NCBI GenBank assembly: GCA_900554525.1
Contig: USHL01000031.1
Coordinates: forward strand, 1-10,603
DNA: 10,603 bases
Direction: 5' to 3'
Source: an uncultured Oscillospiraceae bacterium
Lineage (GTDB): Bacteria; Bacillota; Clostridia; Oscillospirales; Acutalibacteraceae
Part shown: one piece after another, positions 1 through 7,152 of the stretch
Numbering within the stretch: position 1 is the first letter of the stretch
Layout of the letters: every line of letters begins with the position of its first letter
Translations under genes and position numbers: made by a program
Notes under the pieces: model-generated
The model's database searches: none
Told to the model about the DNA's origin: nothing
Seen by the model: the letters and a program-made list of their open reading frames with translations, nothing else

Positions 1-620
1 AAACGGTTAGTGAAGTTCATTCAAAACCTGCAGTGCCGCAAAGGCGAGAGATTAAAACAGAAAGCTCGGCGGCAGAAATAAAACCGTCAGTCGGGAATGA
101 AAAAGATAATTCCCATTTGGCGTTTTCACACGGTTCGGGCAATGCAATAAAAAATGCAACTGCCGCAGATACAAGAGAGGTCGCAGATAAGGTTATATTT
201 TACCTGAATAAAGCGAGAACCGAAATAGGCAGCAGAGAGCTTTCAAAGCTTTCAGGTCTTACGAGATATGCCGAATACAGAAGCGGCCAGCTAATATCTA
301 ACTTTGCCCATGACCCCGGCGATTGGAATAAGGCGGCTGAGGCTACGGGTTACGGCAAATATATCGATTTGTCCGAAAGCGGGGGCACAGCGCAAGGATA
401 TTACGATATCGGTGCAATGGAGGCTCTTGCAATGGCAGGTATTGCCGGGAATACGGATAGAATTGCCGAAACATTAGCGCAGATCATCATTGACAGTCCG
501 AGACACTGGTCATATGTCGGGTCAAAGGATATGACATATTGCGCTGTCGGCGTGAGCTGTAATGCGGATATGTGGTACGCGGCTATTATGGTTACAAACA
601 CCACAGAATACGAAAACTAA
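1..620 (+). CDS. CAP-domain (SCP/PR1-like) protein, C-terminal part, 5' end outside window
   Basis: The reading frame is open from base 3 with no stop, so the gene probably starts before the window; the GTG at 33 is only the first possible start inside it. The first 40 or so residues are charged and low in complexity, like a linker. From about base 205 a CAP-like domain follows. It has the opening LNKARTEIG helix, the A-x-x-R-S helix ending in FAHD (His at 309-311), the SPRHW segment (His at 504-506) and the closing strands YCAVGVS and MWYAAIMVT. CAP proteins are usually secreted; the exact role varies and is not known here. The segment between the two histidines lacks the clear glutamate motif of classical members, so activity is uncertain. 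A terminator follows directly, so this gene ends an upstream transcription unit. I am fairly sure of the fold and unsure of the function. Confidence 0.7.
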   Translation, partial: TVSEVHSKPAVPQRREIKTESSAAEIKPSVGNEKDNSHLAFSHGSGNAIKNATAADTREVADKVIFYLNKARTEIGSRELSKLSGLTRYAEYRSGQLISNFAHDPGDWNKAAEATGYGKYIDLSESGGTAQGYYDIGAMEALAMAGIAGNTDRIAETLAQIIIDSPRHWSYVGSKDMTYCAVGVSCNADMWYAAIMVTNTTEYEN

Positions 621-636
621 ATTATTCTTTCATACC

Positions 637-676
637 AAGCTTCGATTCTTCATTTGAAGAGTCGGGGCTTTTTTTA
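637..676 (+). terminator. Rho-independent terminator after the CAP-domain gene
   Basis: AAGC-TTCGATTCTTC at 637-651 pairs, with small mismatches, with GAAGAGTCGGGGCTT at 656-670 around a short ATTT loop. It is followed by a run of T (669-675). It lies 17 bases after the stop of the CAP gene and separates it from the transfer genes that follow. Confidence 0.8.
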
Positions 677-713
677 TTTGTATTTTAAATTTCAATACAG
701 GTAGGTGATTCCA

Positions 714-823
714 ATGCAGAACTAACGCCGGCGGAACCGGCAAAGCGGAACGCCAAGCCTTCCGCGTCAAACAATCAAAAAAATATAAAAGGAGCTATCC
801 AAAATGTTCAAAAAATTCTTTAA
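714..823 (+). pseudogene. Possible remnant of a small gene with a one-base frameshift after its start
   Basis: A ribosome site (AGGTGAT, 703-709) precedes an ATG at 714, but that frame stops after two more codons (ATG CAG AAC TAA). The frame one base off (codons at 716, 719 and so on) is open from 689 to a TAA at 821-823. It reads like coding sequence rich in Ala, Pro, Lys and Asn (ELTPAEPAKRNAKPSASNN). Restoring one G after ATG gives ATG GCA GAA CTA ACG, which joins the start to this frame and predicts about 36 residues overlapping the start of the next gene by 20 bases. I do not recognise the peptide. It could be a decayed gene, a sequencing error, or chance. Confidence 0.3.
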
Positions 824-1043
824 GAAGATAACCCGCAAGGCAGATAACGCCTTAATAAACGCCGCCTGCGCGCTTGAAAGCCGCAAGGCAGAGGGCTATG
901 TGGATACGGGCGTGAAAATTCTTATTGCCGTAGTTTTGGGAGCGCTTTTGCTTACCCTGCTCTACGCGCTGCTTAAAAACACGGTTATGGCGACGGTCAC
1001 CACAAAGGTTACCGACCTGTTCAACTACAACGGAACCACCTGA
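804..1043 (+). CDS. Small single-helix membrane protein, DUF6133-like, ICE transfer region
   Basis: This 79-residue protein has a Lys/Arg-rich start (MFKKFFKKITRK), a short amphipathic stretch with ESRKAEGYVDTGVK (residues 25-38), one transmembrane helix (about 36-57, ILIAVVLGALLLTLLYALL) and a short tail ending near DLFNYNG. From memory this matches small proteins annotated DUF6133 in Clostridia conjugative elements, where they sit beside the transfer genes; their function is not established. The ribosome site GGAG at 791-794 lies about 9 bases before the ATG. A second, broken copy begins 33 bases downstream, so this is the intact member of a tandem pair. A pilin-like or membrane-scaffold role would be a guess. 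Confidence 0.75.
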   Translation: MFKKFFKKITRKADNALINAACALESRKAEGYVDTGVKILIAVVLGALLLTLLYALLKNTVMATVTTKVTDLFNYNGTT

Positions 1044-1076
1044 TTAAATCAAGAGTAATGAAAGGAAAGAAATAAA

Positions 1077-1256
1077 ATGAAAAACTTTTTTAAAAAACTT
1101 CACCGTAAGACAAACAAAGCCCTTATAGGCGCAAAGTGCGCCCTTGAAAGCCGTAAGGCAGAGGGCTATGTGGATACAGGAGTGAAGATCCTTATCGCCG
1201 TGGTACTCGGTGCACTGGTGCTTGCCTTGCTTTATGCATTGCTGAACGGTACCGTA
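1077..1256 (+). pseudogene. Second DUF6133-like copy, C-terminus lost at a deletion junction
   Basis: Residues 1-60 align closely with the gene at 804-1043: MKNFFKKLHRKTNKALIGAK, then CALESRKAEGYVDTGVKILI and a near-identical helix to LLYALLNGTV. After V60 (codon 1254-1256) the similarity stops. The frame then runs on as RLEKQRFLIPKAV and so on to 1370, while the coding sense of that DNA is in another frame belonging to the next gene. The intact copy has 18 more residues after this point, so the tail and stop of this copy were removed. The ribosome site AAAGGAAAG is at 1059-1067. At the DNA level the copies share an exact 23-base block within the AEGYVDT region and differ by silent changes elsewhere, so the duplication is not recent. 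The 97-residue chimeric product could still insert in the membrane. Confidence 0.65.
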
Positions 1257-1887
1257 AGGTTGGAGAAACAAAGGTTTTTGATACCGAAAGCAGTTACGAA
1301 ACAACACCGTATATCTATTTCACAACCCCTGATACGGCATATGAGGCGGCGGCTCCCGCCGGGTTTGTAAAGCCTGCCGTGCCGGAAGAAAGGGACGGGT
1401 ATGCCACTTGGTGGGAATATATCTATCTGAACGGCGCTTTTGAAAAGAAAACCTACGGGATAGGCATAGCGGACAGTGCGGATACACTTTCTCCCACACT
1501 TGGCGGAACTGCAATATCCTCGGGGCGCGGGTTCTCAGCAGATATCCGCGCGGCTGTAACGGGCGTAGCGGGTATTTATTGCCGAACCCCGCAGTACATA
1601 CCGGAATACAGTATATGACCGCGCTGTTCCCGGAATTTTCTTACAGGCAGGGCGCGGAGCTTTGCACTACCCTTATACGAAACGCTTTAGGACATTTTGA
1701 ACTGCCAGACAGCTTCGGCTACGGTAAGCTGCACTTTATACCGCTTAGCTACCCTGACGGAAATTATGTTATTCAAACAGTAAAAACAGATATGTGGACG
1801 CCGGCGGGAATGGTAAGCGCAGGGAAAAACAGCGAACCGCTTACAGTTTCGGGCAGCGTTTACGATGAATATTATATAGGACGGTGA
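1247..1887 (+). pseudogene. Exported ICE protein fragment, 5' truncated and frameshifted
   Basis: Two reading frames together give one protein. From 1247 to about 1572 it reads VGETKVFDTESSYETTPYIY, then FTTPDTAYEAAAPAGFV and, further on, the SGRGFSADIRAAVTGVAG segment. From about 1571 to 1887 it is one frame back: YLLPNPAVHTGIQYMTALFP, then HFIPLSYPDGNY, TDMWTPAGMVSA and SGSVYDEYYIGR. I recall this order of motifs (TTPETA, WNEW, SGYGIS, Y-FPE, HFIPL-YPDG-Y, WTPAGM, GS-YDD-YIGR) from exported proteins next to the same genes in Clostridia conjugative elements. The start and signal peptide are missing, replaced by the broken DUF6133 copy. A lost G in the GGG at 1570-1572 would explain the frame change, since GCG GGG TAT TTA TTG CCG joins both halves. 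The stop lies 6 bases before the next start. The function of the family is unknown to me. Confidence 0.6.
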
Positions 1888-1888
1888 T
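1883..1888 (+). promoter_or_regulatory. Ribosome binding site overlapping the previous stop
   Basis: GGTGAT at 1883-1888 matches the part of the anti-Shine-Dalgarno complement that lies 3' of the usual GGAGG. It contains the TGA stop of the preceding frame (1885-1887) and lies 5 bases before the ATG at 1894. This supports that start and suggests translational coupling to the upstream gene, which is now broken. Confidence 0.45.
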
Positions 1889-1893
1889 TTTTT

Positions 1894-4278
1894 ATGACAC
1901 ACAAATTATTACGGTTATTAAGCGCGGCGGCTGCAATAATGCTTGTGCTTTCTGCACTTCCGTTGTCTGCGGCTCCCGCGCCGGGTATTCCGGCAAAGAT
2001 GCTGGATAATATCTTTTTAGACGCGCTTACATACACAGGATATAAGACCGACGCGCAAAAGGCGGACGGCAGTATTTTTAAAACCTACGGTACAAAAACG
2101 CCGGCATCGGTGCGGTCGGGCATAGGCTACGGTACGGGACCGTCGGGGCTTGAAACTGTTTCCGCAAGCAGTAAAACCGGCAAAGCTCCGGATATTTCCA
2201 AGTTTAAAGCGAACGGACTTTGCTGTGCTTCATATGTTTCTTATGTGTATTACAATTACCTGCCGAATGTGGCAAACAGGGACGTTACGGCGTTTCCCTG
2301 TCCTTCAAATCCGCGTTCGTCCGCTGCCTACAATACGGCGGCAAACTTCTGGGTACAGTCAGGCGGAGCGAGAAGAATCGGCTTTACCCAAAGCGGCAGT
2401 ACCTTTACGCCCGCGGAGGAAATACCGATAGGCTCGCTTATTGTTTTTAAGAATATATCCACAGGAGCTGTGGCACACGCTGCAATTTATGCAGGTACAT
2501 ACAACGGCAGACATTTTGTAACCCATGTCGGCGACGATAACGGTCCTGAAATCTCGACAATAGAGGGAATGAGCAAGGGAAGCTACCCCGAGGCTGTCGT
2601 GCAGATAGTAGCGCCGAAAATAGGCGAACCTACCGGCAGTATTGCGGTATACAAGACCGATGAGAACGGACGTCCGCTTGCGGGCGCGAGATTTTCAGCT
2701 ACATGGGCAGAGCACCCTGAAAATGTGTTTTTGCTTGATACAACCGACCAAAACGGCAAGGGCAAGCTTAATTTCGGCGTTCCCTACGGAACGTATATTA
2801 TCCGTGAGGTCACATTCCCCGAGGGGTATACCTATTCGGGTCAGACCGAATGGACGGTAAAGGTATGCGAGGAAACACAGGACGTTTTAATACGGGCGGT
2901 AAATAAACTGAAGAGCGCAAAAATAAGGGTTATAAAGACCGATTCCGAAACGGGACAGACCGTGAAAGGAATTACCGGCTTTAAGATAAGGAATGTTAAA
3001 ACAGGAGAGGAAAGCAAGCTTTACTATACCGATGAAAGCGGTGTTTTAAGCCTGCCCGAACCGCTGACCTACGGCAGCTATGAGCTTATTGAGGTAAGCC
3101 CGCCGAAAGGTTATAGCTTAAATTCCGTCCCCGTTTCCTTCAGCGTTGACGGGAGCATACCCGAAATAGCCCTTAAATTAACAGACAAGCCTGAAAAAGG
3201 GAAAATATCCGTTATTAAAACGGGTGAGGTCTTCTCCTCAGTGCAGGAAGAAAACGGCAAATACACGCCTGTATACAGCGAAAAAGGCTTAAAGGGCGCG
3301 GAGTTTGAAGTGACCGCCGCCGAGGATATTTATACCTTAGACGGTACGCTTAGAATAAAATGCGGAGAGCTTGCGGAAACTCTTGTGACTGACGAAACAG
3401 GCAGTGCTATAAGCCGTGAATTATATCCTGGAAAATATTTTTTGCGTGAGAAGACTGCGCCTGACGGTTTTGTTCTTGATACAGAAATTAAAGAATTAAC
3501 GGTAACATCGGGAACTGTGAAAACCGAGCTTAAAAACGAACGCAAAAAGCAAGAATTCAAAATACAAAAGAAACTTGAAACGGACGAAAAGTACGGAATA
3601 GGCTTTAACGGCGAGATTTTAAATACAAAATTCGGTCTGTATTCAAAAACAGAGCTTACCGCGCTTGACGGCAGCGTTATTCCGGCGGACGGGCTTATTG
3701 AAACGGCAGTACCCGACGAAAACGGTTTTCTGTCTTTCTCGGCAGATATGCCGTTGAACGCTGAATGTTGTATAAAGGAGATCCAAACCGATGAGCATTA
3801 TATTTTAAGCGGGGAGTATTTTAATAGCGGCGATACAGCAGAAAATATGATACTTCGGGGTAATATTCAAGGACTTAAAACAGACCCGAACGGCAGAGTT
3901 TTAAATGGAGCTGTTATCGGGCTGTTTCATCCGTTTGAAACTGAGTTTTTAAGAGATACAGCAATAGAGGTTTGCGAAACCGATGAAGCAGGCAGATTTT
4001 TGTTTGAAAATGTGCCGTTTGGTGAGTGGATTATCCGCGAGCTTAAAGCGCCGGAGGGATATATTATATCCGATGAAGCTTTTAAGGTTAACATTGCGGA
4101 AGGCGGCGAAACGGTGAAACTGAATATACAAAACAGCAAAGTACCCGAAAAGCCGGCAGAACCGCAAAGCCCCAAAACAGGGGACGGCAGCGCGCCGTAT
4201 GTCTGTCTTATTTTAATGCTGTCCGCTTTATCGGAGGCGATATATTTACAAAACAAATTAAAAAATAAAGGAGTTTAA
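1894..4278 (+). CDS. Cell-wall-anchored NlpC/P60-like protein with CnaB/SpaA repeats and an SPKTG sortase signal
   Basis: This 794-residue surface protein starts with a signal peptide (about 1-27, basic start and ALPLSAAPA end). Residues about 35-245 resemble a cysteine peptidase of the NlpC/P60/CHAP kind. Cys111 in CCASYVSYVY takes the place of the DCSGFV nucleophile, His195 in VAHAAIYAG is the base, and His211 in THVGDD is a possible third residue. Such domains cut peptidoglycan peptides. Five CnaB/SpaA-like beta domains follow (about 248-338, 342-430, 436-549, 553-655, 656-750). They carry the usual leading Lys (YKTD, IKTD, IKTG, LKTD) and late Glu (REVTFPEGY, IEVSPPKGY, REKTAPDGF, RELKAPEGY) that can form internal isopeptide bonds; the fourth is divergent. 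The end has SPKTG (759-763), a hydrophobic helix (about 767-785) and a Lys-rich tail, which is a sortase signal. Inside a transfer operon it could open the wall or hold mating cells together. The domain reading is solid; the role is inferred. Confidence 0.88.
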   Translation: MTHKLLRLLSAAAAIMLVLSALPLSAAPAPGIPAKMLDNIFLDALTYTGYKTDAQKADGSIFKTYGTKTPASVRSGIGYGTGPSGLETVSASSKTGKAPDISKFKANGLCCASYVSYVYYNYLPNVANRDVTAFPCPSNPRSSAAYNTAANFWVQSGGARRIGFTQSGSTFTPAEEIPIGSLIVFKNISTGAVAHAAIYAGTYNGRHFVTHVGDDNGPEISTIEGMSKGSYPEAVVQIVAPKIGEPTGSIAVYKTDENGRPLAGARFSATWAEHPENVFLLDTTDQNGKGKLNFGVPYGTYIIREVTFPEGYTYSGQTEWTVKVCEETQDVLIRAVNKLKSAKIRVIKTDSETGQTVKGITGFKIRNVKTGEESKLYYTDESGVLSLPEPLTYGSYELIEVSPPKGYSLNSVPVSFSVDGSIPEIALKLTDKPEKGKISVIKTGEVFSSVQEENGKYTPVYSEKGLKGAEFEVTAAEDIYTLDGTLRIKCGELAETLVTDETGSAISRELYPGKYFLREKTAPDGFVLDTEIKELTVTSGTVKTELKNERKKQEFKIQKKLETDEKYGIGFNGEILNTKFGLYSKTELTALDGSVIPADGLIETAVPDENGFLSFSADMPLNAECCIKEIQTDEHYILSGEYFNSGDTAENMILRGNIQGLKTDPNGRVLNGAVIGLFHPFETEFLRDTAIEVCETDEAGRFLFENVPFGEWIIRELKAPEGYIISDEAFKVNIAEGGETVKLNIQNSKVPEKPAEPQSPKTGDGSAPYVCLILMLSALSEAIYLQNKLKNKGV

Positions 4279-4284
4279 AAGACT

Positions 4285-4734
4285 ATGAAAAACTTTTATA
4301 TGTCAATTTCGGATTATTCGGAAATCCGCTTTTTAACGGGCGATTTAACAGATAGGGAAAATACAGATGAAATGTTAAGGGAAAAGGGCTTTTTAACCGA
4401 AAAAGGAAACCCGTCCGCCTCTGCTGTATCAGAGCTTAACGGACGCCTTGCAAAGCCTCTTTTACGCCGGATTTCTTCAAAGCTTCAAAACCGCATGAAC
4501 GGTTTTGAACCCATAAAAAATACATACTTAAAAATGTATTCCGACAGGGATTACACCGGAATGTATTTGTTTACCGTATTTCTTTACGGCTTTATAGGGT
4601 GGCGGACGCCGCTTGAACTGAACCTTATTTCAAGCCGCCGTGAGCTTTTAAAAATCTATTTCGGGGAATTTGCGGGAACGCTTGAGGAATTTTCTGCGGA
4701 ACGGAGTACGGAATATGAGGACGAAAGCGAATAG
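4285..4734 (+). CDS. Unknown 149-residue ICE protein
   Basis: I do not recognise this protein. It has no signal peptide. It is charged and mostly helical in appearance, with one moderately hydrophobic stretch (about residues 93-103, MYLFTVFLYGF) followed by IGWRTPLELN and an acidic end (STEYEDESE). The ribosome site AAAGGAG (4267-4273) lies in the last codons of the upstream surface-protein gene, 11 bases before the ATG. The 3' end overlaps the following pilin-like gene by 20 bases, so it is cotranscribed and probably translationally coupled with transfer genes. Base composition matches its neighbours. A role in the mating apparatus is likely only by position. Confidence 0.7.
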   Translation: MKNFYMSISDYSEIRFLTGDLTDRENTDEMLREKGFLTEKGNPSASAVSELNGRLAKPLLRRISSKLQNRMNGFEPIKNTYLKMYSDRDYTGMYLFTVFLYGFIGWRTPLELNLISSRRELLKIYFGEFAGTLEEFSAERSTEYEDESE

Positions 4735-5068
4735 GGTTTTAAAATTATTAAGTGTTTTCTGTATTGCCTTTCTTCTTATGTCGGCGCTATCGCTGACAGC
4801 TTTCGCTGCAGGAAAGGATATTTTTGAATTGGGGGATAAGATAATCCGCGATGTATATAGTCATATAGCGGGAATATCCACTGTGCTTGCGGCACTTATG
4901 TCGGCGGTGGCTGTAATAGGAGCAAAGATGTCAGGCACACAGCAGAAAGCAGACGCAGCTTGGGCGTGGCTTAAAAGAGTGTGGCTTGCCTAGGCTGTCA
5001 TAAACGGCATAGGCGCGTTTATAGCCTACGTTCAGCCCTTGTTCAACGGATATAACCACCTGCCGTGA
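4715..5068 (+). pseudogene. VirB2/TrbC-like pilin subunit gene with an in-frame TAG at codon 93
   Basis: The ATG at 4715 is chosen over an in-frame alternative at 4670 because GGAG lies 8 bases upstream and a classic signal peptide follows (MRTKANRVLKLL, hydrophobic core, LTAFAAG cleavage area near residue 32). After it come a short polar segment, a first hydrophobic helix (GISTVLAALMSAVAVIGAKM) and AWAWLKRVWLA. A TAG at 4991-4993 ends the frame after 92 residues. The same frame then continues sensibly as AVINGIGAFIAYVQPLFNGY to a TGA at 5066-5068, just before the next gene. I recall relatives reading WLKR-x-x-x-x-WAI-NG-G at this point, so TGG to TAG is the simplest change. Pilins of this type need both helices, so the 92-residue product would probably not work. 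The gene sits directly before the VirB6-like gene, as expected. Confidence 0.7.
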
Positions 5069-5078
5069 GGAAAGAAAT

Positions 5079-6569
5079 ATGCTTAATTCCATCATAAAGG
5101 ATTTCGCGCTTTGGCTTTACAGCCTTTTTGTAGAGCTGCTTGGATATGCGGCAAAGTCTCTGCTGGGTCTTATGAATACCGACCTTGCCTACTTTGAAAG
5201 CAATGTGCCTGTTGTAACCGGGCTTTACAGGGTTTTTGTTGCGATAGGCTGGGGACTGCTGATAGGCAACTGTATTTTTCAGTGCCTGAAAGCTATGTTC
5301 GCAGGGTTAGGCTTTGAAACGGAGTCCCCGCCGATATTGCTTGTCCGTACCTTTCTGTTCGGATTTCTGCTTTTCTTTTCACATCAGATATGCGAAACTG
5401 CGCTTTCCGTCGGGCAGAAGATAACTGAGCTTATAGGGATACCGGAGGATGTAGAAATAACCTTTCCGGATAAAACCTTTTTTACAGAGCTTAGCAATTC
5501 GTGGCTGCTTATTATTATAGTCGGCGTGCTTATAGGGGTACAGATATTAAAGCTCTTTTTTGAGATAGGCGAGCGTTATGCCGTGGTGGCGGTTTTTACC
5601 TTATTCAGCCCCTTAGCTTTTGCAATGGGCGGGAGTAGATCCACCAAGGATATCTGCTCGGGCTTTATCCGCACATACGCATCAATGATACTTCTGCTTA
5701 TCTCAAACGTGCTGTTTTTAAAGCTTATATTATCCGCTATGGGTGCTATGCCGACGGGACTTATGGTGCTTCCGTGGACGGTGCTTATTGTGGGGCTTGC
5801 AAAGACTGCACGTAAGGCGGACAATCTGCTTTCAAAGATAGGATTGAACCCGACATTTACGGGCGATCCGCTTGACCACGGCACAGGGCGCTTTATTGCT
5901 ATGCTGGCGGCAAGGAGTATGATTAATTCGGCTATGCACACCTCGGGAGCAAAAACTCATAACAGCTCATCGGCACAGAACAGCTCGCGGTCGGGATTTA
6001 GTTCAGGCGGCACGCGGAATAGCACCAACGGCAGTAATAATACAAAGAATAATAACAACAGTTCTGTTGGTTCTAAGGTATCTCAGACCGAAAACACGCA
6101 GAGCAGCGGCACCGTAAATTCAGGCGGGGTAAATACCTCGTCTCCCAGCACCTTTAACCAAGCAGGTAAAAGCAATATTCCGAAGTCTGCTGAATTTGAC
6201 AGTAATTCCGGCGGCACAAAGATAAATACTAACCGTTTCGGCACCAATCCGCCGCTAAATTCGGGCGGCAGTTCACCGAAACCGCAGGGAGGGAAAACAG
6301 TTGATAAAGAAAAAACGACAGGGAAAAATTCAAACGCACCGAAGCCGAAAAATGAGCGAGGAAGAAATAATAAAGGCTCTGCGGGCATCGGCGTCAAGCA
6401 GACGCCGGGACGTAATAGGAACAGTATTTTTAACGCAGTCGCAAGACAGGGTGCGGTGCGGCATAATCCTAATCCCGAAAGATTCGGTCAGAACGGTTCG
6501 CCGCCGGTTCACGAGGCGCAGGACATTCCCGGAGAGGCGGTAAACGATAATGAGCAAAACGGGGAGTGA
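5079..6569 (+). CDS. VirB6/TrbL-like polytopic conjugation channel protein
   Basis: This 496-residue protein has about seven hydrophobic helices in its first 245 residues (approximately 12-34, 47-72, 88-104, 141-162, 166-184, 200-222, 226-242). Between helices lies GERYAVVAVFTLFSPLAFAM followed by GGSRSTKDICSGFIRTY. This AVF--FSPLAFA--GS--T pattern, followed by W and KTARKAD, is what I expect of the TrbL/VirB6-type inner channel protein of Clostridia conjugative elements. Residues about 290-400 are Ser/Asn/Gly/Thr-rich and unstructured, and about 400-470 are rich in Lys, Arg and Pro. The start has GAGGAAAG 6 bases upstream, formed by the TGA of the pilin frame. The end overlaps the next gene by 20 bases. 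It would form the membrane pore of a type IV secretion system with VirB2, VirB3, VirB4 and VirB8-like partners. The long disordered tail is cytoplasmic or outside depending on helix number. Confidence 0.8.
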   Translation: MLNSIIKDFALWLYSLFVELLGYAAKSLLGLMNTDLAYFESNVPVVTGLYRVFVAIGWGLLIGNCIFQCLKAMFAGLGFETESPPILLVRTFLFGFLLFFSHQICETALSVGQKITELIGIPEDVEITFPDKTFFTELSNSWLLIIIVGVLIGVQILKLFFEIGERYAVVAVFTLFSPLAFAMGGSRSTKDICSGFIRTYASMILLLISNVLFLKLILSAMGAMPTGLMVLPWTVLIVGLAKTARKADNLLSKIGLNPTFTGDPLDHGTGRFIAMLAARSMINSAMHTSGAKTHNSSSAQNSSRSGFSSGGTRNSTNGSNNTKNNNNSSVGSKVSQTENTQSSGTVNSGGVNTSSPSTFNQAGKSNIPKSAEFDSNSGGTKINTNRFGTNPPLNSGGSSPKPQGGKTVDKEKTTGKNSNAPKPKNERGRNNKGSAGIGVKQTPGRNRNSIFNAVARQGAVRHNPNPERFGQNGSPPVHEAQDIPGEAVNDNEQNGE

Positions 6570-7152
6570 GCGCTTTTTATCCGCCGTTCAGAACGGTGCG
6601 TCGCTCAAAAAAATAATCGAGGCGTTTTTACGGGGCGGATGGAAAGCCGCAGCGCTTGAGACCGCCAAGCGATATTGGCCGTATGTACTCTGTGCGGCGA
6701 TAGCCGTTATTATGCTGCCGGTTATTATTGTGGCGAGTATGCCGTCTGTACTGGGAATAGGAAAGCCGGCGGACAGCGGCGTTACCGAGGAGGATATCTC
6801 TGAGATGTATCTATCCCGAATGGACGAGATACTGTGTATGCCGGAGGTATCCTCTGCTAATGGAATTAAGGCTGTCGGTCAGCCCTTAAGCTATGAGCAG
6901 CTTTACTCGGTCTGTCTTGTTCTGACCGGCAGCAATACAGAAATAATAACAAGGGAATACCTAAAGGAGCGCGTAGACGAGTCTGTTTCGTACAGCTTAA
7001 CGTCGGACGGAAACAATACAGAAAATGAAATCGCCGTTATCCGCTATCTGACGTTCGGGGAATATATGACGTATAAAAACTTCTCCGATGCGGATAAGGA
7101 ATGGGCGGAGCTTTATTTAAAAGATTTGGAGGAAAATCAATGGACGAAATAA
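6550..7152 (+). CDS. Single-pass membrane protein of the transfer operon, family unknown
   Basis: The 200 residues have a basic cytoplasmic start, one clear transmembrane helix (about 44-65, YVLCAAIAVIMLPVIIVASM) and an acidic outside domain of about 130 residues with no Cys pair or catalytic motif that I can see. The shape (short inside, one helix, soluble outside domain) is like VirB8-type proteins. It is also like the front half of ICE wall hydrolases of the CwlT/CD1107 kind, but no lysozyme or NlpC domain follows. It overlaps the channel gene by 20 bases at its start and the next small gene by 13 bases at its end, so it is a normal operon member and looks complete. GGAGAGG (6531-6537) serves as the ribosome site. 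I would not assign a function. Confidence 0.7.
   Translation: MSKTGSERFLSAVQNGASLKKIIEAFLRGGWKAAALETAKRYWPYVLCAAIAVIMLPVIIVASMPSVLGIGKPADSGVTEEDISEMYLSRMDEILCMPEVSSANGIKAVGQPLSYEQLYSVCLVLTGSNTEIITREYLKERVDESVSYSLTSDGNNTENEIAVIRYLTFGEYMTYKNFSDADKEWAELYLKDLEENQWTK

Noticed and set aside
1044..1307. Minus-strand open frame over the second DUF6133 copy
   Set aside because: It is the antisense of a strongly conserved paralogue pair and has no ribosome site or known motif.
4670..4714. Earlier start for the pilin-like gene at 4670
   Set aside because: It would add 15 residues before a clear signal peptide, lies inside the coding end of the upstream gene and has no ribosome site as good as the GGAG before 4715.
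4991..4993. TAG read as an amino acid (alternative code or pyrrolysine)
   Set aside because: Another gene in the same operon ends in TAG at 4732-4734 and its frame beyond that is not sensible protein, so TAG acts as stop here. No insertion element for recoding is visible. A point mutation is simpler.
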